Source: Rotaria socialis
Taxonomy: Eukaryota > Rotifera > Eurotatoria > Philodinida > Philodinidae
Reading direction: 5' to 3'
NCBI GenBank assembly: GCA_905331475.1
Contig: CAJNYU010003079.1
Coordinates: 1-64,000 of the forward strand
DNA: 64,000 nucleotides
Position 1 is the first letter of the stretch. Every line of letters starts with the position of its first letter. A model generated the notes under the pieces. It saw nothing but the letters and a program-made list of their open reading frames with translations, did not search any database and was not told the DNA's origin. This document shows, piece after piece, positions 1-12,038 of the stretch. Position numbers and translations under genes: made by a program.

Positions 1-1426
1 CGGCCGTTAACACGATAACTTTTGAAAGCCTCATCCAATTGTCATGAAATTTTGTACACAGAATGATCTCATCAATATCTCAGTCGAGTTCGAAGATGAA
101 AGCAATCTGTGAAGAAATGGGTGAGTTATCGAAAAAGTTGTCATTATTAACCAGACCATCCCTGAGGGGGGGTACAGGGATTTTTTCAAAAAAAATTTTT
201 TTTTCTCAGAATTATTCAAAACATATATAAATCGACTCAGTTTTTGCAGTACACATAACAATCGGATACGAATCCGATGTTTCCTCATTTTTTAATATTT
301 CACATTACATTAAATTATGAGTATGAAAAAATATAGTATATCGCCACGTTAATTATTTTGATTTATTGGATAATGAATATAAATTCTCGTATTTGCCAAT
401 GAGAATCCAATTAGATATAGCAATTCGTTATTATTCGTGCTTGTAAAACTTGTTGTTTTTATATGAAAAACTTTTCTCTGTATTCCTTTGCTCTGATACT
501 GATGGATATGGTATGTTCGGTGAAGTTTTTCTCATTAATTTATCAGTACGAATCGATGATTTTACATCATTTACTGCTAGATGTATGGATTCTTGTTTGT
601 CGTAAATCAATAATTAGCAAAATTTAATCTAAGATTTTTGAAAAAAAAATATCAAGAGTTAGATGTACACTTTGGGATTGTAAAATTGCTGAATTTTGTT
701 CTTGTGTGAATAGTAAAATGCAATATTTAAGTGTTTTGTGTGCGAAATATGATTCATTTATTTGATTGTTTTGCTAAAACTACAACCGAGTCATCTATGT
801 GATGATATTGTTTCAATCAATCAACATCGGAGACCATGACCTCAGATACAAAACCAGATACTTTTACAATATCATATTGGGTTGTTACTTTTAGCCTATT
901 TATTCGTTGATGTCGACATTTTTCCCAATAATGTTATCGATAAATATATGTAATAGGTACATACGTAGAGACTGTAATATGATTCAACTAGGGGTGGCAC
1001 TTTAACTTTAATTATTAAAGTAAAGTTAAAGTGTCACTCCTAGATTCAAGTAGAGGTTACCGTTTTTGAAGAATTATCAAACGAGAAATAAACAATAAAA
1101 ACTAGCAGCCATTTTATACAGAAAATTTTCAATAAAATCAACGAAATACAAATTTTTATCGCATCTTTGAAATAATAAATATATTTTTGCATTCAGTTAA
1201 TCAAGAAAATATTTTGAACAAGTATCAAATTAAAGATGTAGCTAAAATAGTCATAACAGATAGTGTAAATTTGATCAATACGACTTTGTTAAAAAAAGAA
1301 AGGAAATAAGAAAACAAAAAAGAAGAGATTTAATTCTCTTTCTTATTTACAGCTGCATAAAAACACACTCAAACACGCATATACTGTTATTGATTCCAAT
1401 AAAATAAAATAAAATAAATAAAATAA
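1..1426. other. Intergenic, no gene seen
   Basis: AT-rich sequence with no reading frame that resembles a protein. The only structured object is the short palindromic hAT-like element listed separately at 989-1042. The left window edge may cut a neighbouring feature. Confidence 0.6.
989..1042. mobile_element. Tiny hAT-like palindromic MITE
   Basis: Two arms starting TAGGGGTGGCACTTTAAC and ending in the near-exact reverse complement (two mismatches over about 22 bases) surround a loop of about 10 bases. The flanks are GATTCAAC on the left (981-988) and GATTCAAG on the right (1043-1050), an 8-base direct repeat with one mismatch. An 8-base target duplication and TAGGG ends are the known signature of hAT transposons. 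It has no coding capacity, so it would be non-autonomous. The family assignment is inferred. Confidence 0.6.
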
Positions 1427-1940
1427 TCACCAGCCAGCACGTCGGCGTCCACCCGATTTAGCAGATTCTTTTTTATCGTCATCGTCCTTCTTCTTTTCAC
1501 TTTCATCTTTAGTATCAGTCTTCGATTCTTCAGTTTTCTTTTCACTACTAGCTTCTTCCTTTTTATCTGTTTCATCCCAACCACGTCGACGTCGAGATGA
1601 TACCGACTCAGTTTTTTTCTCTTCTTCTTCTTCTTCTTTAGGTTTTTCAGTTTTCTTAGTTTCGTCTTTCTCTTTGGTTTCTTCAGTTTTCGAATCGTCT
1701 TCATTCCAGCCTCGGCGACGTCGAGATGATGATGTTTCAGTTTTTTTCTCTTCCTCTTTTGGTTCTTCAACTTTCTTGGTTTCCTCTTTGTCTTTAGTTT
1801 CTTCAGTTTTTGAATCGTCTTCATTCCAACCACGTCGACGACGTGATGACGATGATTTATCTAAACGTCAAATCGTAAAAGTATAATACTATTATTCATC
1901 ACCTTGAATATTTCTATATAGCTTTATCCTTTTTTTTCTA

Positions 1941-1972
<32 letters not shown>

Positions 1973-3128
1973 TTTGAATTAGTAATTAATAATTTACCTG
2001 CACTTGTAGATGATTTATCATCTTCTTTTGCATCGGATTTTTTTCGTGTTGATGTGTCTTCCTGTTTTTCGTCGGATTTTTTACTAGTCGAATCTGATTC
2101 GTCAGTATCCCAACCACGACGACGACTTTTGGTACTTTTTTCTTTAGATTCTTCACTAGCTATAGTTTCTTTTGCTTTAGGTTCTTCAGCTGGTTTTTCT
2201 TCTTCTTCTTCTTCTTCTTCAGCTTTTTCGTCAGTTTCATCTGCTTTCTTCTCTTCTTCTTCTTCTTCTTCTTCTTCTTCTTTTTCACCTTCTGAAATAT
2301 TAATTACGAATAAATCAAATCACTCATTGATTTACCTTCAGCTTTTTCCTCATCTTCATCGACTTTTTCCTTTTCTTCTTCTTCTTCTTCTTCTTCTTCA
2401 TCACCTTTGGTTTCTTCTAAAAATAAAAGTTAAACTCAATAAGCTGAATTTACTGTTTCAAATTTTAATACGAACCAGTTTCCTCTTCGTTTTCATCTTT
2501 CACCTTTTCGCTTTCTTCACCTTCAGCTTCTTCTACAACATACATACAAAAAATTTAATTTATTTATCAATAAATGAGTAAAAATCAATCAGCCTAATTG
2601 TTTACCTTTAGTAGTTTCATCTCCTTCTTCTTTATTTTCATCCTCATCAGTTGTTTTTTCTGCGTTTTCACCATCTTCAGTTTCTTCGTTTTCACCTTCT
2701 TTCTTTTCAGTTTCTTCATCTTCTCCTTCCTTCTTCTCAGTATCTTCTTCACCTTCAGCTTTTTCTTCATCTTCTACTTTTGTTTCTTTCGTTTCACCAT
2801 TTTTACTTCGTTCAAGTGCATCGAATTCTTCTTGTGTAATTTGTTTCAGAAATAGTAGCAATTTTTCATGTTCAATCGCTTGTAAGAAGTCCAAATAATC
2901 TCCACAACATTCTTCTTCTTTGAAAATTTGTGGTAACAATATTTTATCGTCGTCAGTCTTTTTACCATTTTCTATAACGAAATCACGATCTGTTTCATTT
3001 TCGGGTGCTGCTACATCAATAGCTTCGTGCTCAAGTTTCCAAGAACTAAGTACAGCTAGGACATGAATTTGTCGTTTACGTATATCTCGTCGACCGGTAG
3101 TAGAAATATAAAAGACACGTAGAACCAT
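1427..3128 (-). CDS. SH3BGR-like protein with acidic, RRRRGW-repeat tail
   Basis: Five exons, complement of 1427-1860, 1998-2291, 2336-2416, 2476-2532 and 2606-3128, sum to 1389 bases (462 residues). The first ~105 residues match the SH3-binding glutamic-acid-rich (SH3BGR/SH3BGRL) family: start MVLRVFYIS, then LLPQIF and CGDYLDFLQA. That fold is glutaredoxin-like but lacks a CXXC active site, so a redox role is not implied. The rest is a Glu/Lys/Asp-rich disordered tail; its poly-Glu codons appear as TTC runs on the plus strand. The last two exons hold five copies of an arginine-tryptophan motif (SRRRGWD, three SSRRRRGW[N/D]E, and terminal GGRRRAGW before the stop), about 40 residues apart. 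Vertebrate SH3BGR has an acidic tail, but I know of no such repeat there. The intron at 2533 downward uses a GTTCG donor. Role beyond the family fold is unknown. Confidence 0.85.
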
Positions 3129-3687
3129 TGTCGAATTTTTATGAATAAAAGTGTGTTTTTTTTTAAGAAAATAGAGAATTGAAATTGTTTTGTAATTGAA
3201 TATAAGAATTTTGTTTTGTATTCCGCACCGAATGGAATATTAAATAGTCTATCAATAGTTAATCATTGAGAAAAACATCACATTGTACGCGTTTCCTAGC
3301 GGTTGTTTGTATCGTTGTAGGACGAATAGTGAAGTAAATAGATGGAGAGAAAAGAGAAATGCGACAAAAAAAAAGGGCAGACACAAGGAATACCAATATT
3401 GTACCGTTCTGATAGTAGTGGTTATACGTCCTTCTTGTTCTTTTTCTTAGGTTATTTGTTACCAGATGGAGAGGAAACAACTTCTGTTGTTTTCTTTTTC
3501 TTTTTCTTCTTTTTCTGTCCCATAAGTCGATCTAATATCAGCAGCCCTATTTTTCTATGTGAAAAAAAGAATCGTCGCTACACAATGATATCCTTCTTCT
3601 TCGACGGAATCGAATGATTGCATGCTTATATTACTTTCTTATTGTAAATATGTATATATTTTGAGAACGAGCTCTTCTACAATACAT

Positions 3688-3722
<35 letters not shown>

Positions 3723-4690
3723 CGAAATATCGTCAATGGACATTTTTGAAATAATAACTACGCTATTCTAGAGAATTATTTTGTTTGATAAGGAAATAAA
3801 ATATTGAATAGTATCATCGATTCTAGAATAGACTAGGAAAGAAAGGACAAATACACGCGTAATAAAAAAAAATGATCATGCTATTTTCTTTTCGGCGGAA
3901 GGTCACAAAGGGTTGCGCGCAACGCTTCAATGAAAGTCAATATTGTTGCAAGTGATCTGTATTTCTGCCTATTTCTATAGCAGCATAATGAAAAATGGAA
4001 ATGATCGATTGAAAAACAAATGTCTATAGAAATCTCGAAACACCTGTATGACATTCAATCTGTTGAGAATTAAAAAACTGTTGTTTAATCTTATTGAACA
4101 GTTATATTATTTGTACGGCGTAATTATATAGTATCATGCAGTTTTGTAAATAATAATAAATGAAACTTCGAGAAAATTCTGCATACAATTAAAATAACGC
4201 GAACATTAATAAATTGTTTTTCATTGTCCTATGACGTACTAGATTATGAAATACATATTATTTTGTTGTTATGATAGTTCCGCAATTTTGTTTCGTCTGG
4301 TTTCTAACATATTTGTTTAATATCCTAATTTGTTTGAATAATCTAAACTTTTCTAACCTTTAACGCACAATGAAAAGAAAACGAAACTTTCGATTAACAT
4401 TCATTTTGTATGTGTCAAGAGTTTTAAAACTAGATTATCTGATTCCATGCCAAGTGCCGAAAGCCCACGACATCTTTCTCATGTTAATGCAGCCATCATT
4501 TATATGTTCTAAAGACCAATAAAAGATCTCATGAATCACATTGTATTATTGTTATGTTCGCCGTCATCATAAGAAGAAAAAGACACTTATGAGTAGAGAA
4601 AAGAAATAGAAATCATTGAATCGATCTAGTTATTATCTGTCATTTATCTATTCGTATTAATTTATTACTGTACTAGTAAATACGTTAATC
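3129..4690. other. Intergenic with GA microsatellite
   Basis: Lies between two divergently oriented genes, so it should hold both promoters, but no convincing TATA or CCAAT element stands out. A (GA)n run lies at about 3697-3721. The reading frames here are short and Phe/Lys-rich and look like chance. Confidence 0.5.
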
Positions 4691-5473
4691 ATGCAGAATG
4701 CAACTGCATCAAATACAACAGTCGACAATCTTGCTGTTCTTATCGATATGGGCTTTACAGAACAACAATCGAGAGAAGTAAAAATAAAATTTATTGAATT
4801 CTATCGAAACGATTCTAGAATTATTTTAGGCATTAAATCGAGTAGAAAATTTAGAAGATGCTATTGGACTTTTACTGAATGATCAAATTCAACCATCACC
4901 ACCGTCATCGCCTGGGCTTTCACAAGTATTTTTTTCATAAAAAATGTATTTTAAATACAATTCTTATTTTCACAATATATCTAGGCTGATACAAGCGATG
5001 AGGAAGCATCTTACGGAGCTAAACCTCGTTGCATGCAGTTTATAATCAATACAGGTCATTCGCATCTGTCATTTTCAGCTTGTTTACTGCATATAGCACA
5101 AGCATCATTTGATCTCTACGATCAAATTATATCATGTCGTTCACAATTATTATCATTTAAAACTTGGAATAATCATGACGAATTTAAACAACTATTTGAA
5201 TGTACTAGTGGAAATCAATTACGAGAATTAAATCAACAATTAGAAACAGAACATCAAGAAAACCAAATGTGTACGGTATTAATCAATGATTCAAAGTATA
5301 ATGAACCGGTTTGTTTAGCTGTATTTGGTATTGCATCTTATGTCCAACAGTATACATCACATTTGAAACGTTTACAAACATGTCCAACACTATTTTTTAT
5401 TGCTGACGAAAATGACGATAATGAAAATATAAATAATGATGAAAATAATAGTGAAGCAACACGGCAGCAGTAA
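4691..5473 (+). CDS. UBA-domain protein with Pth2-like C-terminal region
   Basis: Exons 4691-4777, 4830-4925 and 4985-5473 join in frame to 223 residues. Residues ~10-45 form a ubiquitin-associated (UBA) domain: DMGF loop, then SREALNRVENLEDAIGLLL spanning helices 2 and 3. A Ser/Pro linker follows, then about 120 residues beginning RCMQFIINT with LLHIAQASFDLY and later VLINDS...PVCLAVFG. This order loosely recalls peptidyl-tRNA hydrolase 2, which occurs behind a UBA domain in some invertebrates, but the usual Pth2 QDAG segment reads INDS, so activity is doubtful. The C terminus is Asn/Asp/Glu-rich and disordered. UBA is confident; the Pth2 link is tentative. A role in ubiquitin binding is inferred. 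Confidence 0.7.
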
Positions 5474-6328
5474 TTCTTGTCTTTTTTTCTTGTACACTTT
5501 TCATGTAGATACCTACAGTTGCAATATGCTTTCTATATGTGTTATGTATTGACAGTTCAGTTTTTCTTTTATATTATATGTATCTTATTGGATAAAATAT
5601 ATATTTATGAAGAAAATGAAAATATTGTATGGTGAATAATATTTTAAATCGATATTGATCGTTGATCTAACGATTGGTGATGTTTTTCTTATATGTCAAA
5701 AGGATTTTCGTCGATACATGATCTTGTTTTCGTAGTTAATCTAGTCATAATATTAGTTTTTCTCGGCGATAGATTTACTATGATATTTAAATACTCAAGA
5801 ATCTTATGTTTTCTTCGTATAAAAAGTTAGAATTAAAAAAATGGCTCTCTGGTGAACTGTTACCTAAAATAATCTTTACTATCAAAAACAAAGAGTCAAA
5901 TCTACAGAATGAGAACCCATGAAAACAATATTGAACTATAAAATTAGCTAGTTTTTATTCTGCTCAAGATCGGTTTAAACGGAATTCAAGAATAAAATGA
6001 TTTAAAGTAATTATCATAATACCAACAGATAGAAATCGTTGAAAAAACAGTTACTCTTCAAGAAAAGTGCCTGAATATGATTGACTTGACAGAAATGTGT
6101 TATTATATGCTTGTATTAACTGAGTTCTAACGACCTCTACTTCATCCTCAATATGATATAATGACTCACATTGAACGATCAACTAATGTCATCTATTGGA
6201 ATTTGTTATACTCGCAAAAGTATATGTTTTCGATGAGGTAAAACATAGACTTTTCCAAATAAATCATCTCATACATATATTTATTTTGGGTAACAGTTCT
6301 TTATTAAACATATAAATCCTTTCAGATA
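5474..6328. other. Intergenic, nothing recognised
   Basis: About 850 AT-rich bases between two plus-strand genes. No repeat, RNA gene or conserved reading frame was seen. Confidence 0.5.
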
Positions 6329-6765
6329 ATGTTTTTTGGAGGATCCTCGGATAAAAAATTAGCCGCACAGGCTGCACCGGCAGGTCCAAGTTTTGAAGAA
6401 CAATTACCAACAGTAATCGAAAATAAATTTAAACTATTTATTGTGAAACCTTTCGTTTCTCTTCTTTCTTTTTTGTAAATCTAGGTACGAGAATTTCTTC
6501 GTGAATATAATCGTATTGCTGAAGTATGTTTCAATGATTGTGTCAATGATTTCACAGGTCGAACAACAACAACGCTCGAAGTAGGCAATGAGAGTTTACA
6601 TCGTATCAGAATTTATTGATTTTTATTTAGAATACATGTGTTAATAATTGCTTGGAAAAATTTCTTAAAGTAACACAACGTATATCTCAACGTTTTCAAG
6701 AACAACAAATGTTAATGAATGAAAATCAAGTTGTTGCCGGAAAGGCGAAAGGTCTTTTTCAATAA
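6329..6765 (+). CDS. TIMM9: Mitochondrial import chaperone Tim9
   Basis: Exons 6329-6412, 6485-6580 and 6631-6765 join to 104 residues. The protein carries the twin CX3C signature of small Tim proteins (C43-FND-C47 and C63-VNN-C67), followed by LEKFLKVTQRISQRFQEQQ, which matches the Tim9 C-terminal helix much better than Tim8, Tim10 or Tim13. Small Tims act in the mitochondrial intermembrane space; Tim9 and Tim10 form a hexamer that escorts hydrophobic carrier precursors to the TIM22 complex. An N-terminal extension of ~25 residues (FFGGSS..., Ala-rich) is longer than in human TIMM9. All ligand cysteines are present, so it should be functional. Confidence 0.93.
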
Positions 6766-7403
6766 ATAGTTGTTTTTTTCATTGAATTTCGTTTTATACG
6801 TGATGCTAATGATAATATAGTTGAAACTTTTGATTGATCAAAATGAAAGTGATTCTTTGAACATTTTTGTGCCAAAAAAAAAACAATGAATGATTGAGAA
6901 AGCGTGATGCTATCAATTGCCAACTGAATTTTGTCGAACATTTTCTTCGTGATTATAATGTCTAATAATAGAATATTTTCATTACAAGTAATTTTAAAGG
7001 ATATCATGAAATTTGGATTTATTATATTGTTTTTTCTTGATTACAATTCTTTTTGAAAATATAATAAATCATAAGTTAATAGGACATTTCTCATGATTCT
7101 TGTTAGAATATCTTTTCTTAGTTGAATAGTGTGAAGATACTAAATTCCAGTGGCAATATCCTTTATCAACATCGGAAAAAGTAGTTTCGGAATTTTATCT
7201 CGAAAAATTGAATAGAAACTGAGTTTTGAAATTTATATTTCAACATAGAAGCAAGTGAAAAGATTAGAATTTTTCGCAACAAGCTATTCCCTCTCTCTGT
7301 TTTAAATTCAATTTCGAAAGTATGCTGTTTTCTGAGAAAATCGCGAGTTTGCTTCAGTTCATTTGGATCTACAGAGTACACATAGTTGTGGATCAAAAAT
7401 TTT
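6766..7403. other. Intergenic between convergent genes
   Basis: Convergent 3' flanks of TIMM9 and the coiled-coil gene. A short minus-strand frame (about 7260-7395, reading DPNELKQTRDFLRKQ) has protein-like composition just behind an acceptor-like TGTAG. Its phase does not fit a splice from the upstream exon, so I left it out of the gene. Confidence 0.45.
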
Positions 7404-9532
7404 TCACTTAAGAAAACTTACATTTTCTTCAACTGGTTCCGTTAGTATAGGTTTCACATTTTTTGAAATTACATCGAATACATATTGAAGACGTGTAATA
7501 AAATCAATCGATGGTTCGATAAGGAACTAAAATAAAATTTGAAATGTTATATTTATTCTTTCTGTTAAAAACGTAAGCTGCTTACCTGTACATCAATATG
7601 TTCACAAAGAGCTTTGGATAGTACTAAAATAAAATCATTCATTTGACGTAGAATACGATTTTGTTCTTCAACAGTATCATTCATATATATTGATTCTAAG
7701 TTTTGACGTTGTTCAAGCATCGTATGTAAAATTTTATTACGACTATTGAAAATGAAAAAAAACATTGTTGGTATATCGTTACAATTGACTTACGTATCAT
7801 TTTTAAGATTCGTAGACATTTCTATTAATTTTAATAGTTTATCCATTCGATTTATTTGTTGATTAAGTTGTTCTTTTTCTTCCATCATTCGATTGGTCAT
7901 GGTTAACACTAAAATTCGAATTCAAATTACTGCTAATTGGATCATTATCAATAAATTCCTACTAGCAATAATTTTAGCAGATCCATTATTGTTCATGATT
8001 TTTAATTGTTCTGAATTCTATCCACAAAAACAAATATAAAAATTTATTTCATCAGAATTTTACATCTTACAGCAATGTCAATTGGATATCCAGCCATAAT
8101 GATATTATAATATTGATCATACATACAACGCACTTGAATAATTTCCTCATTATTCATCATGGTTACTTTGTTTTGTTGTAAATTTTTTATTGGACCATTA
8201 TCACCATTAAATTTTCGTGATTCAAATGAATTTGTCATCTCATTCACAGCTAAATCGAATAGAATTCAGTGATAGTAATGCTAAAGTATCGAATGTTGCT
8301 ATTCCTTCTTGTACCCATCATTTGTACTTGATATTGATCTTCCAATTGTTCACTGACAGAAGCCATTGCCTGTTCATGTATGGCGCGCCGTTGTCGACCC
8401 TGTAAACTACAATGATTTGTATTGAATGAATTTTGTTTCAAAACTCACCTGAACTTCAGTCTCATCCAATAACTGTTGATAAACTCTCTAATGTAGAAAA
8501 CAATAGATGTAAGACTGATACACATATGAAATCAATCGTACTAATCGTCGTTTATTTTCAGCAACAATATCCGTAAATTCTTTCTTGAGAAGCATTCTTT
8601 GATGAAATTTATGTCCAGTATCTTTATGTACATTTGGTAACTCCTTGCGAAGTAAATCTAAATCCTAATATCGGACGATTTAAACAGATCTTTTCTTCGA
8701 ATGAAAGAAAATTACACATTGTAAATGTTGTTTACAAAGATTCAAGGTTTTATTGATTAATTTCACGTTTTTTAATCGATCTTGCTTTTCTCGAATACGA
8801 CGAGTAACAATATGAGTGTCCTAAAAACAAAATTGATTGCTCTACTATTATTCGAAAATTTCTAGTGAATTTTTTCCGTTTAGTTATTTCTAAATTTACT
8901 CGCATCTGTTTAATAGATAATGCGACTGATTGATTATTAATATTTGGAACCGAACATGATTGAGAACGTAGAGATTCGAGACGATCGAGTAAACGACGTT
9001 GAATAAATAAAAGTTCATTATGTTGGTTCATCGCCTGGTTTCGTTTATCGTTGAGGTATTCAATAGCTTCCTACTATTTTATAGTTAGATGACATTATAT
9101 AAACATTGTGTATCTTACAACATTTGTGAGATTTTTTCCTGATTGACTGACGATTGTCTTAGGATAAATATTAAAAATAAAATTTTAATAGAATAAAATA
9201 AAAACCTTATTCGTACGATTAATTAATTTTTTTCTCAAATCATTATTGAATAGTTCTGCATCATAACGTTCAGTTTTTATATCAGCCAATCGATCTGTTT
9301 GATCGCCAAATAGACAAAATTCGACGTTTTCTTTAAATAAAAATGATTATCAATTGTTTATAAATAAAATTCAAGATAATTATTCACTAAGCCATGCAAC
9401 ACGATTTCGTAGGTCGTATACTCGATCCGTAATATCTATTGATGATTTTTCTATGCGAGTATCGCATCTAAACAAAGAGCAATAAAGAAGAAAAACCAGT
9501 AAAATATTCACGACTTACCCAAGACCTGGCAT
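7404..9532 (-). CDS. Multi-exon coiled-coil protein, not recognised
   Basis: About 15 small exons on the minus strand, separated by introns of roughly 45-80 bases, can be joined in frame from ATG at 9532 (MPGLGCDTRIEKSS) to a stop at 7404 (...EPVEENVSFLK). The product is about 450 residues, charged and helical with long coiled-coil stretches: RIEKSSIDITDRVYDLRNR near the N terminus, DTHIVTRRIREKQDRLKNV in the middle and MEEKEQLNQQINRMDKLLK towards the end. No enzyme motif, signal peptide or membrane segment is visible. The organisation resembles axonemal or centrosomal coiled-coil proteins, but I cannot name a family. One donor reads GTACG. Individual boundaries are manual calls; the last exon could be wrong. 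Confidence 0.6.
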
Positions 9533-10808
9533 AATTATTAAGAGCAAAACAAAACTAAAATAATTCTTCGATTAAACAAGTTTCCATGGCTTCCAGCTGA
9601 ATACTATTTTAGTTTCATTGCTGTGCAGAAATCTAGATTTCCTCTTTTTACATTCTTAGAGCAAGGAAATAGGAGCAAAATGTCTGATGAGTAAAATAAA
9701 TTAAATGATCAGTAGGAAACAGGAGTTTTACAATCGAATTAGAGAAAGAAAATTTCATAGAAATTCGAAGAAAAACAATAATAATAAGATGATGATACCA
9801 AAAAAATGAGTTTAGGAATTATGTTTTGATGATGGTGTTGATTCGCAGTGGATATACGTATGTTGTTGCAAGCTTTTCAAAATTTAAACCGAAACGAACT
9901 AAAAAATATATATTTCTAAAAACGCCACTACCGGCAGTTACAACTAAACAGTCGTTTATACCAACAAGTTTCTTCTATTACGAATGATTATTATGCATAG
10001 TAGAAATATATAAGTGTTTGAGTTTAAATGCTAGTGTGAATACTTTTTCAATCTAAATTCAGATGTATGAAGAAAATTTTTATTGCACTTTCTGTTTATT
10101 TTCATTCGATGCTTCTGCTTCCTTAATATCATCCAATGTAGCTGTTTTAATCCAATATTCATCTCTTCGCTTTGGGCCGTTTTATTTTGATTTAACTCGA
10201 TATTTTCATACGTAAATTCGTCTAATAAATAGGTGTCCTACTGTATCTTTCCCTTCTATGTTACTTGTTTACACCTAACTAATGATGAGGAAGATGATAC
10301 AAAAAAAGAGCGTACTTCTATTGCGTAGTTAGTATCGGTAGTACATAGTAGAACAGCGAAAAGCAAAAAGGTAAAAAATGAATCATATTAAAATACATTT
10401 GAACTTACAAACCCATCGTTTTATTTTATTTACTGGGAAATAATTATTGTTACTGATTCTTATATTTATTTGCAAACCTATTGTTTAATAGCTGTTCATT
10501 CAAATATTTAACTGGCTTTCTAATACATCGTAGTGAAAGAAAATAGTTTATTCTATGTATAAATAATTTCGTCTATGCGTAAAAAACAATATTTTACATT
10601 ATGTCTCTAGTACTATTTGATAACCAATAAATGAACTATTGAACATTTCTACTTTGAATAATAGAAGATAAACAAAAGAAAGATCGAAGGCGCTAATATC
10701 AAGAACGAGCGCTAGCAATTACTTAACAACATTGAGATTTCATTTCTTAGCGAGTCTTTATTTTTTGTGTTTGTTCGAATTTTCATACGATACTAGAAAA
10801 ACAATAGT
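9533..10808. other. Intergenic, nothing recognised
   Basis: Divergent promoter region between the coiled-coil gene (minus) and the LEA-like gene (plus). AT-rich, with no conserved frame or repeat seen. Stress-responsive elements upstream of the LEA-like gene could not be identified by eye. Confidence 0.45.
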
Positions 10809-12038
10809 ATGCCACCAAAACGACAACACAATACACCACCAAAACAACAACATACTACTGATTTAGTAAAATCAATCTTTGTTGTCTCTATTCTTTATTA
10901 AATTCAATTTTCTTCTTTCAAGGAAAATCATATTCATCATGATATTAACGAAGTAAGTTAACTTAAAGCATAGATATTACTTTTATCTTATATCATGTAA
11001 CTTTAAGATAGCAGCATCAGGAACAAGTCAAAGTATGTAAACGAAAAGTGGCTAAGTTTATGTATGCTTTCTATATTCTAGTTAAACAAGCTATAAAACA
11101 ATGTGACAAGAAAATAAAACAATGCGACAAGAAAATAAAACAATGCGACCATAACGTAAAACAACAAATGCAACAAAGTCAAAATGGAGTGGAATGCAGT
11201 ACGAATATCAATATACAAATGAATACGTATAAATTTTCTCTTTCTTTGACTATAGCGATTGATTCGATCAAAGGAACTAAAAAGGAATGCAGCAAAACTA
11301 TACAATCAGGTACAGCTATTATTGATTTTCTTGTTAAAATTATGTAGATTGATAATAGACATGAATGAAATTAATAATACTGGAAAAAACGTGGTGAAAG
11401 GAGCAAAGGAAACTGCTGATAAACGTGAGCTAGTTGATTTCAATTTGAATTCCGGTTAGAAATTTAGGATAATGACTTTTTAGTTGGTGAAGACATCAAA
11501 GACAGAGCAAATCAAGCCAAAGATGTTGTTGCCAATAAAGCCAATGCAGCCAAGGATAAACTCCATGAAGGTGCTCAAAATGTCAAGAATAATGCTGGAA
11601 AAGGTAAATAGAATTCATTTAACGGGGGAAATTACGACACATGCATAGGTTTGTAATCGCAAGTTTCTTAATTCTAGCAGGAGAACTATCATTTGTAGTC
11701 ATGCAAAAATTAGTTGAAATAAGCTAATGAAATTTGGTTGAAAAGGCGGGTAAAATTTCAACTTTCTTATAATTAGCTAATAGAATGAACACAAAAAAAT
11801 TGAATCGTTTCTCTTCTAATCGCTGAAGTACTTTGAGTCTTGATATCATGCAGTTCATTTTTGTTTTTGACCTAATTTTATTTTAGCTACAGATGCCATG
11901 AAGCATGCAACTGACGCTGTGACTGGGAAAAGTCGTGAGTTTGCTCAAGGTGCTGCTGCTAAAAGTAAGCAAGCTGAACAAAAAGCATCACATGGATTTT
12001 CAGCATTGCGTAAATCAATTGAAGGCATTTTTCATTAA
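10809..12038 (+). CDS. Group-3 LEA-like desiccation protein
   Basis: Eight exons (10809-10865, 10923-10952, 11012-11036, 11082-11198, 11256-11309, 11359-11424, 11484-11603, 11887-12038) join to 621 bases, 206 residues, with consistent phases. The C-terminal ~110 residues are extremely hydrophilic Ala/Lys/Asp/Glu/Asn repeats such as DRANQAKDVVANKANAAKDK and DAMKHATDAVTGKSREFAQ, with the loose 11-residue periodicity of group-3 LEA proteins. That family stabilises membranes and proteins during water loss, and bdelloids are known to encode it. The N-terminal part is His/Gln-rich, then has three exact-heptad IKQCD repeats with cysteines at about residues 45, 52 and 59; cysteine is unusual in LEA proteins. 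No signal peptide is seen, so cytosolic location is likely. The donor at 11037 is inferred: reading through would also stay open. Confidence 0.75.

Noticed and set aside
1674..2855. Long Ser/Phe-rich frames on the plus strand
   Set aside because: They are the antisense of the poly-Glu and RRRRGW-coding exons of the SH3BGR-like gene; composition follows the TTC repeats.
7166..7396. Extra C-terminal exon for the coiled-coil gene
   Set aside because: The splice phase from the preceding exon would give an immediate stop; reading on without splicing ends properly at 7404.
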